Source: Alloprevotella sp. Lung230 (GTDB lineage: Bacteria; Bacteroidota; Bacteroidia; Bacteroidales; Bacteroidaceae). From it: DNA of 64,000 nt. The stretch covers positions 26,388 through 90,387 of the forward strand of contig NZ_JACSUD010000010.1 in assembly GCF_014385435.1 (NCBI RefSeq), given 5' to 3'. Below the pieces are notes generated by a model. It had not been told where the DNA came from. It saw nothing but the letters and a program-made list of their open reading frames with translations, and ran no database searches. This document shows positions 8,077-17,722 of the stretch, in pieces. The stretch's first letter is position 1; each line of letters starts with the position of its first letter. Made by a program: the position numbers and the translations under genes.

Positions 8077-9309
8077 TTATCCGAAGAACAAATAGCAGAT
8101 GCCGATGGCTGAAATCACGCCGGCCAAGTCGGCCAGCAGCCCTGCCGCCACGGCATGGCGCGTGTAGCGAATGCCCACGCTGCCGAAATAGACGGCGAGG
8201 ATGTAGAACGTGGTGTCGGTAGACCCCTGGAAGATGCAGGAGAGTCGTCCCACGAAGGAGTCGGCGCCGTAGGTGGTCATGGCATCGACCATCAGACCGC
8301 GTGCACCCGATCCGGAGAGCGGTTTCATCAGTGCCGTGGGCAGCGCACCCACCCATTGGGCATCGTAGCCGGTGCGCGCCACCAGCCAAGTTGTGCCGTC
8401 AATCAGAGCGTCCATCGCTCCACTGGCGCGAAACACCCCGATGGCTACGAGAATGGCCACGAGATAGGGAATGATGCGCACCGCCGTTTCAAAACCGGTT
8501 TTTGCACCTTCGATGAAGGCCTCGTAGACATTGATTTTCTTCCGAAGTCCGGCGAGAATGAAAGCAATGATGATAGTGAACAAGAGCACATTGGCCGAGG
8601 TGATACCTACGCGGTTCATCATCACGCTGTCGAGCGAGGCAAATCCCCAAATGATGCCCGCTACTGCAAGCGAAACACCGCCCAATCCGAGGAGGAGGGT
8701 GCGGTTGAGGAGGTTGATGCGCTGAAACAAGGCGGTAACGATGATTCCGGCGAGCGTAGAGAAGAAAGTGGCCAGTAGGATGGGAATGAACACATCGGTG
8801 GGGTTGGCGGCTCCCTGCTGGGCGCGGTAGACCATAATCGAAACGGGAATGATGGTGAGTCCGCTCGTGTTGAGCACGAGAAACATGATCATAGCGTTGC
8901 TGGCCGTGTCTTTCCTCGGGTTGAGTGCCTGCAAGCCTTCCATGGCTTTGAGCCCGAGCGGCGTGGCGGCATTGTCCAGCCCAAGCATATTGGCCGCGAT
9001 GTTCATAAAGATGTTTCCCACCACAGGATGTCCCTCGGGGATGTCGGGAAAGAGCCGCCGGAACACGGGCGAGAGCCACCGCGCCAGCACATGGACCACA
9101 CCGCCCTTTTCTCCGATTTTCATGATGCCCATCCAAAGAGAGAGCACTCCCGTCAGTCCCAAGGAGATTTCAAAGGCCGTCTTGGCGGTGTCGAACGTGG
9201 AACTCATGATGGCAGGGAACACCTCGAAATCGCCGAAGACGATGAGGCGCACCACCGCAATGACGAACGCAATGACGAAAAAGGCTATCCAGATGTAGTT
9301 GAGTACCAT
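8077..9309 (-). CDS. Fused SpmA-SpmB-like nucleoside-recognition (Gate) membrane protein
   Basis: This 410-residue polytopic membrane protein combines two domains that are separate as SpmA and SpmB in spore formers. The N-terminal half carries N-I-A-A-N-M-L-G-L-D-N-A-A-T-P and the C-terminal half carries P-L-S-G-S-G-A-R-G and G-S-T-D-T-T-F-Y, both hallmarks of the nucleoside-recognition/Gate domains. About ten hydrophobic segments are visible. In non-sporulating Bacteroidota such fusions are common and their substrate is not established, so a transporter-like role is inference. It lies between recQ (46 bp upstream) and ridA. Confidence 0.88.
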   Translation of the reverse strand: MVLNYIWIAFFVIAFVIAVVRLIVFGDFEVFPAIMSSTFDTAKTAFEISLGLTGVLSLWMGIMKIGEKGGVVHVLARWLSPVFRRLFPDIPEGHPVVGNIFMNIAANMLGLDNAATPLGLKAMEGLQALNPRKDTASNAMIMFLVLNTSGLTIIPVSIMVYRAQQGAANPTDVFIPILLATFFSTLAGIIVTALFQRINLLNRTLLLGLGGVSLAVAGIIWGFASLDSVMMNRVGITSANVLLFTIIIAFILAGLRKKINVYEAFIEGAKTGFETAVRIIPYLVAILVAIGVFRASGAMDALIDGTTWLVARTGYDAQWVGALPTALMKPLSGSGARGLMVDAMTTYGADSFVGRLSCIFQGSTDTTFYILAVYFGSVGIRYTRHAVAAGLLADLAGVISAIGICYLFFG

Positions 9310-9355
9310 AGGGTGACGGGAAGGGAGTAGAATGTAAGAAACTTAGGTTTGCTCA

Positions 9356-11389
9356 TCAACATAGTGAAAACTGTCCGTGGCGGAAAGCAATCCGGCCGCT
9401 GTCGAGCAGTTGGTCGATGACTTCGCCGGCCAGCTCGGCATCGTTGTGGCGCAGGCCGAAGTCGGTGGCGGCATGAGGTGCACCATCGCCCAGTGTGTGG
9501 AGGATGATTTGCTCTATTTCGGCCGCGCTGTGGAGGTGGGTCGAGGCTTCGTCGCACACATCGCAATGGCCGCAAGGGTGGGCGGAGTGGTCGTCGAAGT
9601 ATTCGAGCAACTGCACGCTGCGACAGGTGTCGCTGTCGGTGCAATAGCGGAGCATACTGTGGATGCGGTGTTCAAACTGCCGCAGGCGCTCCTCGTAGAC
9701 TTCGGAGGAGAGGTGCAGGCGACCGGGTTCGATGCGGCGGCAGAGGTAGGTGATGTGCGCCACCGATTTGCGCGGAATGTAGTGGAGGATGCGGGCGCGG
9801 TTGAGGTCCATCAGGATGGGGTAGACCTCGTCTTCGGTGAGTCCGCAGGCTTTGCCCAAAAGGCTCTCGTCGATGAAGACATAGTCGGAAAAAAGACCGG
9901 AATACTGCCGCAGCAGGGCTGTGAGCACGGCTTCTGCGCGCTCGTTGTGGCTGTCGTAGTCGTAGAGGGCATCGCGCTGGGTGATCATCATCAAGCGCGA
10001 GCGAGTGTCCTCGGCATCGGTGTATTCGAGATAGCCGGCCCGCTGGAGGATGGTGAAGGCATTGACCACAACGACCGGAAAGTGATGGAAGACGCGGCAG
10101 AATTTGTCCAAATCAAATTCCAGCACTGCCCCTTCGCCATCGCCGGCCGCCATCTGGTAGTAGCACGCCACATCGTCGTAGATGGCATAGATGCGCTCCT
10201 TGGCCGGGAATGTCTGCGGGATGCGCTGGGCGAGCAGGCGGTGGTCGTGGGCGTTGTAGAGCAGGAGGGCGCGTGCCGGCCGGCCGTCGCGTCCTGCCCG
10301 ACCGGCCTCTTGGAAGTAAGCCTCGATGGAATCGGGCAAATCGAGATGAACGACCAGTCGCACATCGGCCTTGTCGATGCCCATCCCAAAGGCATTGGTG
10401 GCCACCATCACGCGGGTGCGTCCCGTCTGCCACGCCTCTTGGCGCGCATCCTTGTCGGCAGCCGAGAGTCCGGCGTGGTAGTAGAGCGCTGAGATGCCCA
10501 CGGACTCAAGGGTCAAAGCGGTGTCGCGCGTGCCGCTGCGCGAGCGGGTGTAGACAATGGCCGACCCTTCGGAAGTCTGGAGCAACTGCACCAAATCGCC
10601 GATTTTATCGTGGCTTTGGAGTACTTGGTAACTGATGTTGGGGCGTTCGAAGCTCATACGGAACACGCATTTTTCTCGAAACCCAAGTTGTTCCTGAATG
10701 TCATTGAGCACGGTGGGGGTGGCCGTTGCAGTGAGGGCGAGGATGGGCGTGCCGGGCAGTTCGGCGCGGAGGGCGCTCACTTGCAGGTAGGAGGGGCGGA
10801 AGTCGAACCCCCATTGCGAAATGCAGTGCGCCTCGTCGACCGTGATGAAACTCACCTGCATCTGGTGAAGTTTGACCAAGAATATCTCCGTGTGGATGCG
10901 TTCGGGCGAGAGGTAGAGAAACTTGTATTGTCCCAAGATGACATTGTCCAGTTCGCGGAGAATGTCGTTGCGCGACATGCCCGAGTGGATGGCCGTGGCC
11001 AAGATGCCCCTTTGACGCAGGTTGGCCACCTGGTCCTTCATCAAGGCGATGAGGGGCGTGATGACGAGGCACGTGCCCTCCATCATCAGGGCCGGCACCT
11101 GAAAGGTGATGCTTTTCCCACCGCCCGTGGGCATCAGTCCCACGGTGTCCCTTCCGCTCAGAATGCTCTCAATGATGTCGCGCTGGATGCCGCGGAAGTC
11201 CGGATGGCCCCAGTAGCGTTGCAGCACGGCGCGTGGGTCGTCCTCCGTCGCAGCGTTGAGCGGTACGTCGGGGAGCAGGGAGTCGCCGGTCGGCACATAG
11301 TCGGTCGGTATGGAAGAGGGAGCACCGATGAGTGATTGGAGCGTGGCGTCTTCCGGATAAACCGGGGCTTCTGGAGAGAAATCGGACAT
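9356..11389 (-). CDS. recQ: ATP-dependent DNA helicase RecQ
   Basis: RecQ is a 3'-5' superfamily-2 helicase that unwinds branched DNA in recombination and repair. The 677-residue protein begins with a non-conserved extension of about 50 residues, then motif 0 (F-R-G-I-Q-R-D-I-I) and Walker A (M-P-T-G-G-G-K-S). The box is D-E-A-H followed by the RecQ-specific C-I-S-Q-W-G-F-D-F-R. Motif VI Q-E-A-G-R-A-G-R-D-G is intact. The RQC zinc cluster is visible as C-x6-C plus C-G-H-C-D-V-C near residue 610. After it only about 60 residues remain, so the HRDC domain appears to be missing. An ATG at 11389, 26 bp after recJ, fits co-transcription. Confidence 0.94.
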   Translation of the reverse strand: MSDFSPEAPVYPEDATLQSLIGAPSSIPTDYVPTGDSLLPDVPLNAATEDDPRAVLQRYWGHPDFRGIQRDIIESILSGRDTVGLMPTGGGKSITFQVPALMMEGTCLVITPLIALMKDQVANLRQRGILATAIHSGMSRNDILRELDNVILGQYKFLYLSPERIHTEIFLVKLHQMQVSFITVDEAHCISQWGFDFRPSYLQVSALRAELPGTPILALTATATPTVLNDIQEQLGFREKCVFRMSFERPNISYQVLQSHDKIGDLVQLLQTSEGSAIVYTRSRSGTRDTALTLESVGISALYYHAGLSAADKDARQEAWQTGRTRVMVATNAFGMGIDKADVRLVVHLDLPDSIEAYFQEAGRAGRDGRPARALLLYNAHDHRLLAQRIPQTFPAKERIYAIYDDVACYYQMAAGDGEGAVLEFDLDKFCRVFHHFPVVVVNAFTILQRAGYLEYTDAEDTRSRLMMITQRDALYDYDSHNERAEAVLTALLRQYSGLFSDYVFIDESLLGKACGLTEDEVYPILMDLNRARILHYIPRKSVAHITYLCRRIEPGRLHLSSEVYEERLRQFEHRIHSMLRYCTDSDTCRSVQLLEYFDDHSAHPCGHCDVCDEASTHLHSAAEIEQIILHTLGDGAPHAATDFGLRHNDAELAGEVIDQLLDSGRIAFRHGQFSLC

Positions 11390-11415
11390 TTTTGAGCAAG
11401 AGGTAAGGGAGAAGA

Positions 11416-13134
11416 TTATTCTCGCGGCCGGATGTCTTCGATTTGGAGTTGCACCTCACCGCGTTTGTGGGTGTTTTCTTCGATGGCGTAGCAGATGTCG
11501 AAAGCGCGGCGTGTCTTGATGTAGCGCGCCTGACTGCTTTGTCCGAAGGCGATGCCGTTGATGATGGTGTTCGACTTGTTGTCGACGAGTTCGAGTTTGA
11601 TGTGCTCCTGTCCGCGCCCCACGACCTTCGAAGTGCCGTAGTCGTAGACGCGATGGGTGCAGAAACTGGGACGTTCGTTGCCGGGACCGAAGGGGGCGAA
11701 GCGCTTGAGTTGCTGGTAGAACTGAAAGTTGATGTCGCTGAAATCCAGCACCGCAGTGATGTCGAGGGTGGGCTGAGTTTGTTCGTCAAGGATGTGTTCG
11801 GCCACATAGGCTTCAAAGCGGCGTGTAAACTCAGGAACATTTTCCACTTTCAAAGTTAGTCCGGCAGCGTAGGTGTGTCCTCCAAAGTTTTCGAGCAAAT
11901 CAGCACAACTCTGGATGGCTTTGTAGACGTCAAATCCCGTGACGGAGCGTGCCGATCCTGTGGCCATGTCGTCCGATCGGGTAAGCACCACCGCCGGGCG
12001 GTAGTATTGTTCTGTGACGCGCGAGGCCACGATGCCAATCACGCCCTTGTGCCACTCCTCGTTGTAGATGACGATGCCGCGGCGGTCTTCGAGTCCCGGC
12101 AGGTTCTTCACTTGTTCGGTGGCTTGTTCGGTCATCTGTTTGTCGAGGTCTTTGCGTGCCTCGTTGTGGAGGTTGATGTGTGAGGCGATTTCACGCGCTG
12201 TGGCGTAGTCCTTCTCCACCAACAGTTGCACCGCTTCTTTGCCGTTTTGCATCCGTCCAGAAGCGTTGATGCGCGGACCAATCTTGAAGACGATGTCGTT
12301 CATTGAGAGTTCGCGATCCGAGAGACCACACACTTCGATGATGGCTTGCAGACCGATGGAAGGGTTGGTGTTGAGACGGCGCAACCCATGATGGGCGAGG
12401 ATGCGATTTTCGCCCATGATGGGCACAATGTCCGAGGCGATGGAGATGGCGCAGAGGTCGAGCAACTCGTGCAGGCGGTTGAACTCGATGCCGTTGCTGG
12501 CCGCAAACGCCTGCATAAACTTAAAGCCGACACCGCAACCTGAGAGGTGGGTGTAGGGATAGTGGTTGTCGCGCCGCTTCGAGTTGAGAATGGCCACGGC
12601 GGGAGGCAATTCTTCGTCCGGCACGTGGTGGTCGCAAATGATGAAATCGATGCCCAGTTCTTTGGCGTAGGCAATCTCTTCAACTGCCTTGATGCCGCAG
12701 TCGAGCACGATGATGAGGCGCACGCCACTTTCGGCCGCAAAATCCACCCCCTTTTTCGACACACCATATCCCTCCTCGTAGCGATCGGGGATGTAGTAGT
12801 CGATGTTGGGATAGTATTGACTGATGAACTTATAGACCAAAGCCACAGACGTCACGCCGTCCACATCGTAGTCGCCATAGACCATGATGCGCTCTTTCCG
12901 AAGAAGGGCGCGGTTGAGTCGTTCCACCGCTGCCTGCATGTCGTTCATGAGGAAGGGGTCGAGCAACTCTGTGAGCTGTGGGCGGAAGAAACGTCGGGCC
13001 TCACCGGCGGAAAAGATGCAGCGCTCACGCAACATTCGCCCAAAGACGGGGTGAATACCCAGTTCGTTGGCCAAATGGGTGGCTTCTGCGACTTCCTCGG
13101 CGGGTTGAGGTTCGTAGTTCCACTTGTAAATCAT
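11416..13134 (-). CDS. recJ: Single-stranded-DNA-specific exonuclease RecJ
   Basis: RecJ degrades single-stranded DNA 5' to 3' in recombination and mismatch repair. The 572-residue protein has the DHH-phosphoesterase motifs D-Y-D-V-D-G-V-T-S, D-C-G-I-K and D-H-H-V-P. It also has the DHHA1 motif G-G-H-T-Y-A-A-G and the C-terminal OB domain. I start it at the ATG at 13134 (M-I-Y-K-W-N-Y) rather than an upstream in-frame codon at 13173, because the conserved N-terminus begins there. It heads the recJ-recQ-spmAB-ridA minus-strand cluster and is divergent from the operon at 13.5 kb. Confidence 0.94.
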   Translation of the reverse strand: MIYKWNYEPQPAEEVAEATHLANELGIHPVFGRMLRERCIFSAGEARRFFRPQLTELLDPFLMNDMQAAVERLNRALLRKERIMVYGDYDVDGVTSVALVYKFISQYYPNIDYYIPDRYEEGYGVSKKGVDFAAESGVRLIIVLDCGIKAVEEIAYAKELGIDFIICDHHVPDEELPPAVAILNSKRRDNHYPYTHLSGCGVGFKFMQAFAASNGIEFNRLHELLDLCAISIASDIVPIMGENRILAHHGLRRLNTNPSIGLQAIIEVCGLSDRELSMNDIVFKIGPRINASGRMQNGKEAVQLLVEKDYATAREIASHINLHNEARKDLDKQMTEQATEQVKNLPGLEDRRGIVIYNEEWHKGVIGIVASRVTEQYYRPAVVLTRSDDMATGSARSVTGFDVYKAIQSCADLLENFGGHTYAAGLTLKVENVPEFTRRFEAYVAEHILDEQTQPTLDITAVLDFSDINFQFYQQLKRFAPFGPGNERPSFCTHRVYDYGTSKVVGRGQEHIKLELVDNKSNTIINGIAFGQSSQARYIKTRRAFDICYAIEENTHKRGEVQLQIEDIRPRE

Positions 13135-13524
13135 TGTATATCTTGTTTTTGTTATCGAGAGAGAGGGTTCCACTTCGTGCCGGATGAAGGACGAGGTAGA
13201 GTTCAGCAGGCTAAGATACGTTTTTTTTCTGAGATAAGAGGTGATTAAACGAATTTTGTGCCGCTGTTTTTTGTCGAACTCGCTGAGAGAGGGTAGAGAC
13301 TTGATGCTGAATTTCTCGATGAAATCGCGCTTTTTTGAACTTCAGAAAGAAAAGTGCTGGGGAGACGGAGAGGATGGTCGGTGCAACATCGTGCGCCGGA
13401 CGGCAATGCGGGATGCAAGGGAATTATATAAAATTGGTTGCTCAAAATCACCTGAATTGGGTATTGTTGCTTTTTAGAAAAAAACCGAACTTTGCAAACG
13501 AATTAAAACTTTTAATAAAACAGA
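13135..13524. other. Divergent intergenic region recJ / uptake operon
   Basis: This gene-free stretch of 390 bp is visibly AT-rich near its right end. Upstream of the gene at 13525 a near-consensus -7 element (GAACTTTG, 13489-13496) is seen. I see no convincing operator, hairpin or small gene; short frames on both strands look accidental. Confidence 0.4.
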
Positions 13525-14001
13525 ATGATGAAATCTGTATTTCGTACAATCGTACTTGCAGGGCTGGCATGGATTGTCGGCTTGTCGGCCTATGCCGCCG
13601 ACTACGTGAAAGTGAGCGAAAAGGGCGGAAAGGATACTTATTTCGCACTGTCGGACAAGCCGGAGGTGACATTCACTGCCGACCATCTCGTGCTGAAGAC
13701 AGCGAAGGAAACCATCAACTACCCGCTGAGTGCACTGCTCACTTTTGAGTTTACCAATCGTCCGACGGGTATCAATGCCCTCGGCACGGAAGAAAGCCAC
13801 GTTGTCTTCTCTTTCGAACAAACGCTCAAAGGACAAGGTTTGCAGCCGGGCAGCCGTGTCAGCGTTTACGCTGTGAGTGGGCAGACTGTCGCCTCGGCTG
13901 TGGTAGACGCCAATGGCGCGGTGGAAATTGCGCTCGATGGACAAACCGGCGTCTTTATTGTAAAAACATTAACGAAATCATTTAAGCTCATTAGAAAATG
14001 A
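13525..14001 (+). CDS. Secreted protein with T9SS-like C-terminal tail
   Basis: The 158-residue protein has a signal peptide (hydrophobic to about residue 25, ending S-A-Y-A-A). An N-terminal beta-rich segment resembles the start of the next gene's product (x-D-T-Y-F-A-L-S-D-K-P-E-V-T-F). The C-terminal third reads S-V-Y-A-V-S-G-Q-T-V, then G-V-F-I-V-K-T-L-T-K-S-F-K-L. That arrangement is like the C-terminal sorting domains of the type IX secretion system, although it is short and could be a degenerate version. It is the first gene of a five-gene operon and overlaps the next by 4 bp (ATGA). Its role in the uptake system is unknown. An alternative ATG is one codon downstream. Confidence 0.7.
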   Translation: MMKSVFRTIVLAGLAWIVGLSAYAADYVKVSEKGGKDTYFALSDKPEVTFTADHLVLKTAKETINYPLSALLTFEFTNRPTGINALGTEESHVVFSFEQTLKGQGLQPGSRVSVYAVSGQTVASAVVDANGAVEIALDGQTGVFIVKTLTKSFKLIRK

Positions 14002-14927
14002 AAAAGATATTTACTCTTCTTGTTGTTGCCCTTTTGGGGTTGAGCGTGCAAGCGCAAACTGTCACCATCACGAAGAAAGATGGTAGTGTGGTCACTTTCC
14101 AAGCCGGCGAAATCCGCAATATCCAGTTTGCTCCGAGTGCGGCAAAGCCCGACACCACCGTGATACGTGAATTGACCGGCTATCTGATGGTGACCAGTGG
14201 CTTCTTTCCCAGCACCTACTATGGTGATGCCGCCAAGATGAAGGTGATGATGGTCGAAAAACAGCAGTTGGTTCAGTTCTCCGACCCTATGTGGGGCACC
14301 GGCTTGTTCAACATCACGCTGACCAAAGGACAAATCTCCGGTTCCGGCAAACTCGCAGTGCCTAATCAGCATGGCGGCGGTGTGAAGGAATATGATGCCA
14401 CGATGAGCGGAAAAATGACCGAAATCGCCATCTCCATCCCCACGCTGATGGGCGGAACCACCATTACTTGGCACAACGGAAAACCTGCACCTGCTGTTAA
14501 AATCGCCGGTAGCTATCAGGGTGATGACAAGATCAATGTGGGTGGGATGTTCCCCTACACTTCTGCCGACAAGGTGACTTACAAAGTAGAGGCCAATGCC
14601 GATGGCACCATCAATCTGGTTGTTCCCGAAGTGAAATACAACGGCACCGTGATGGGCGACCTCACCCTCGGCACCTACACCATCAAGAACATCCCCTACG
14701 ACGAAACCCAAAAAGCCTTTGTGAAAGCCTATAAGGACGACAATATCAAGTTCCTTTTCACCATCGTGAAAGATGGCAACACCACACAGAAAGAATACAC
14801 TTTCGACAAACCTCTTTGCAAGGTGATGGTTTCGAAAGATGACAAAGGGGTATTCGTGGTCAACAATACCTACCAGATGGGCGCTATGCCGATGCTCATC
14901 AACGGTACTTTCAAAAGCTCAAAGTAA
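13998..14927 (+). CDS. Calycin-like secreted protein
   Basis: The 309-residue protein has a clear signal peptide (to about residue 19, V-Q-A-Q). A short motif K-K-D-G-S-V-V-T-F-Q-A-G-E-I-R-N-I-Q-F follows, common at the N-terminus of secreted Bacteroidota proteins. Two repeated beta-barrel-like segments follow (about residues 50-160 and 165-305), each beginning with G-x-Y and containing K-V-x-V-E/A runs. This matches my recollection of the 'calycin-like' proteins that accompany HmuY-type haem loci, but no catalytic or binding residue can be named. It overlaps the gene before by 4 bp and precedes the HmuY-like lipoprotein by 24 bp. A ligand-binding role in the operon is inferred. Confidence 0.7.
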   Translation: MKKIFTLLVVALLGLSVQAQTVTITKKDGSVVTFQAGEIRNIQFAPSAAKPDTTVIRELTGYLMVTSGFFPSTYYGDAAKMKVMMVEKQQLVQFSDPMWGTGLFNITLTKGQISGSGKLAVPNQHGGGVKEYDATMSGKMTEIAISIPTLMGGTTITWHNGKPAPAVKIAGSYQGDDKINVGGMFPYTSADKVTYKVEANADGTINLVVPEVKYNGTVMGDLTLGTYTIKNIPYDETQKAFVKAYKDDNIKFLFTIVKDGNTTQKEYTFDKPLCKVMVSKDDKGVFVVNNTYQMGAMPMLINGTFKSSK

Positions 14928-14951
14928 TTCTTGATGAATAGAAAATAAGAT

Positions 14952-15752
14952 ATGTGTCTTAAACATCTTATTGTGATTGCAAAAGCCGTTGTAGGTTGTG
15001 TCATCTTCTCAATGATGGCTGCCTGCAACGGCATTATGGATGGTATCTACGACCAACCGTCCGACCGTCCTGCGCTCGCGCAGGGGCAGCTCTATATCAA
15101 TGCCACCAGTTGGCACAATTGGTACTATGTCGATTTCGACTCGTTGGCGCAATACATAGAAAAGGGCGACACGGAAGGGCTGATGAAGGCGCAAACCCAT
15201 TTTACGGCCTATCCCATTCCCACGACCGCCGCTGCTTCTGCCCCTGCCGGAGCGACCACCGGACTTTATACCTATTGGTTTGACGTCTTCGGAAAAGGGC
15301 TCTCCAACAACGAGCAGCGCGGCTTTACCCCCACCGCTCCTCAACCCGAACCGCCCTCGTGGAGCATCGCCATCCACCGCAACAATGTGCGGACGAACGG
15401 CGGAGCAGTGCTCGCCACGCGCTACAAGTCGCTCAGCGAATTGCCGGCCGGCAGCAAAGAGTTCACCGGAGCCACGTTCGTGCCCGATGAGTGGAGCCAA
15501 AACGAAGTGTGGGCGGAGCAGTCGCAGATGTTGCAAGGCATCATTGGCTGCCAAGGCATCAAAATCAACAAAGTTTTGTCGTCGTGGCTGAAACTTGAGA
15601 TTCCCCCCATGCCCCCCGCCTTCCGCCACAACTCACAGGTCTTCCTCATCCGCTTCCCGAATACCAAAGTAGCTGCTGTGCAGTTGGAAAACTACATGAA
15701 CGCAGAAGGTACAAAATGCTGGCTGACCATCAACTATAAATACCCGTACTAA
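14952..15752 (+). CDS. HmuY family haem-binding lipoprotein
   Basis: The 266-residue protein has a signal peptide ending in a lipobox (M-M-A-A-C, Cys near residue 25), so it is probably anchored in the outer membrane. The body matches the HmuY pattern. It has an early W-x-x-W-Y-Y-V-D-F-D segment, a central W-S-I-A-I-H-R-N-N-V-R-T-N-G-G, and a C-terminal segment on conversion of ligand-induced change (W-L-T-I-N-Y-K-Y-P-Y). HmuY proteins capture haem and pass it to a HmuR-type TonB receptor; such a receptor is encoded immediately downstream with stop and start overlapping. Haem as ligand is inferred from family and context; the axial residues cannot be assigned by eye. Confidence 0.85.
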   Translation: MCLKHLIVIAKAVVGCVIFSMMAACNGIMDGIYDQPSDRPALAQGQLYINATSWHNWYYVDFDSLAQYIEKGDTEGLMKAQTHFTAYPIPTTAAASAPAGATTGLYTYWFDVFGKGLSNNEQRGFTPTAPQPEPPSWSIAIHRNNVRTNGGAVLATRYKSLSELPAGSKEFTGATFVPDEWSQNEVWAEQSQMLQGIIGCQGIKINKVLSSWLKLEIPPMPPAFRHNSQVFLIRFPNTKVAAVQLENYMNAEGTKCWLTINYKYPY

Positions 15753-17719
15753 TGACTATAAAGTACCCACTGTTATGGCTGGCGATTTGCAGCATCGGTA
15801 CAGCATCGGCCGCCGAACCGCAGGACACTACTGCCTGGCGGGACGCGCAGCTCCACACCGTGGTCGTCACCGGGACGCGCACGCCCAAACTGTTGCTCAA
15901 CTCGCCCGTATTGACCGAAGTCATCACGGCTTCGCAGATTGCCCAAGCCGATGCCACCAACCTGCAAGACCTGTTACAGCACATCCTACCGGGCGTGGAG
16001 TTCTCCTATGCCATGAACCAGCAGACGCACATGAACTTCGCCGGATTTGGCGGACAGAGCATGTTGGTGCTCGTCGATGGTGAGCGACTGGCGGGCGAAA
16101 CGATGGACGATGTCGACTTCACGCGCCTCTCGATGGACAATGTCGATCATGTCGAAATCGTCAAAGGCGCTGCTTCGGCGCTTTATGGTTCCAATGCCAA
16201 TGGAGGCGTCATCAATATCATCACCAAGGAGGCCGTGCAGCCTTTCGGGCTTAGTGTGAACGGCCGTATCGGACGACACAACGAACAGCGCTACGGACTC
16301 TCCTGGCAACAGGGCGGAGAGAAACTCACCAACCTTTTCAACGTGAGCCGCACCCGGATGGACAACTACGAGGTGAAAAGCGGCGACCATCCCGTGACGC
16401 GCGTCTTCTCCACCATCTACGGCGATGCCGTTTGGAATTTCAAAAATCAGTTGACCTATCGCTGCACCGACCGCTTCAAACTGACCGGACGTGCCGGCTA
16501 CTTCTTCCGACAACTCACACGTACAGCCGATGCTCCGGAACGCTATCGCGACTTGAACGCGGGATTGAGAGGGCAGTGGGCCATCAGCGAAACCGACCAT
16601 TTGGAGCTTTCCTACGCCTTTGACGAATACGACAAGTCCGACTATCAGAAGCGGATGCGTCTCGACATCCGCGACTACGCCAACGTGCAAAATTCCCTCC
16701 GCCTGCTCTACAGCCATAGTCTCGGAGACGATGTCCTCTTGATGGGAGCCGACTATCTGCACGACTACATCTTCAACGACAAACTGGTGGGGCGCACGCG
16801 CCGACAGGATGCTGTCGATGCCTTTGCCCAGTACGACTGGAACATCAACCACGCCTGGGAACTGGTGGGCGCATTGCGTTATGACTACTTCTCCAACCAA
16901 TCCCTCTCCCACTTAACTCCCAAACTGAGCGTGCGCTACCGTCCCGTGCGGCGTCTGACCTTCCGCTTCGGTTACGGCATGGGATTTCGTGCACCGACGT
17001 TGAAAGAGAAATACTACAACTTCGACATGGCCGGCATTTGGACGGTCGACGGCAACCCCAACCTCAAGGCCGAGGTGAGTCACAACTTCAACCTTTCGGC
17101 CGAATACTTCCGGGGGCGCTATTGCTTCACCATGAGCGGCTACTACAACAATATCAACGACAAAATTGCCACCGGAGCGCCTTACTACAAGAACCCCTCG
17201 GACGTGATACCGCATCTGCCCTATCTCAACCTCGCCGACTATTCGGTGGTGGGCGGTGAATTCACTGCTCTGGCGCGTTGGAGCAACGGACTCAGCGCCC
17301 GCCTTTCCTATGCCCTCACCGATGAGCATCTGCCGCGCAATAAGAACAACGACCGGGTGAACAACCAATACATCCCTGCGCGCAAGCACTCTCTCTCGGC
17401 ACAAGCCAATTGGGACCATCAGTTCGGCACTTCCTACGGACTGAACATCGGCATCAACGGACGCCTCCTTTCGAGTGTGGACAATGAAGAGTTTGTCGAC
17501 TACTACGACATTTCCAAAGGAATCAACACCATCCACTATCCTGCTTACAGCATCTGGAAACTCTCCACGGTGCACCGTCTGGGCAAAGCCGTGAAACTCA
17601 CCGTGACCCTCGACAATCTCCTCAACTACAAACCGAAATACTATTATCTGAACGCCCCGCTGACGGACGGACTCAACCTCCAAGTCGGTGCTTCTGTGGA
17701 CCTTGATAACTTATTTTAG
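15752..17719 (+). CDS. TonB-dependent receptor, HmuR-like (haem uptake)
   Basis: This 655-residue outer-membrane receptor has a signal peptide and a TonB-box-like V-V-V-T-G-T-R-T just after it. The plug domain contains V-L-V-D-G-E-R and the conserved V-E-I-V-K-G-A-A-S-A-L-Y-G-S-N-A-N-G-G-V. A 22-strand barrel should follow, ending in an aromatic (D-N-L-F). A G-F-R-A-P segment and N-P-N-L about 30 residues later match the FRAP/NPNL motifs of haem receptors. The start ATG overlaps the stop of the HmuY-like gene, so the two are translationally coupled. The next gene starts 3 bp after its stop. Confidence 0.88.
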   Translation: MTIKYPLLWLAICSIGTASAAEPQDTTAWRDAQLHTVVVTGTRTPKLLLNSPVLTEVITASQIAQADATNLQDLLQHILPGVEFSYAMNQQTHMNFAGFGGQSMLVLVDGERLAGETMDDVDFTRLSMDNVDHVEIVKGAASALYGSNANGGVINIITKEAVQPFGLSVNGRIGRHNEQRYGLSWQQGGEKLTNLFNVSRTRMDNYEVKSGDHPVTRVFSTIYGDAVWNFKNQLTYRCTDRFKLTGRAGYFFRQLTRTADAPERYRDLNAGLRGQWAISETDHLELSYAFDEYDKSDYQKRMRLDIRDYANVQNSLRLLYSHSLGDDVLLMGADYLHDYIFNDKLVGRTRRQDAVDAFAQYDWNINHAWELVGALRYDYFSNQSLSHLTPKLSVRYRPVRRLTFRFGYGMGFRAPTLKEKYYNFDMAGIWTVDGNPNLKAEVSHNFNLSAEYFRGRYCFTMSGYYNNINDKIATGAPYYKNPSDVIPHLPYLNLADYSVVGGEFTALARWSNGLSARLSYALTDEHLPRNKNNDRVNNQYIPARKHSLSAQANWDHQFGTSYGLNIGINGRLLSSVDNEEFVDYYDISKGINTIHYPAYSIWKLSTVHRLGKAVKLTVTLDNLLNYKPKYYYLNAPLTDGLNLQVGASVDLDNLF

Positions 17720-17722
17720 AAC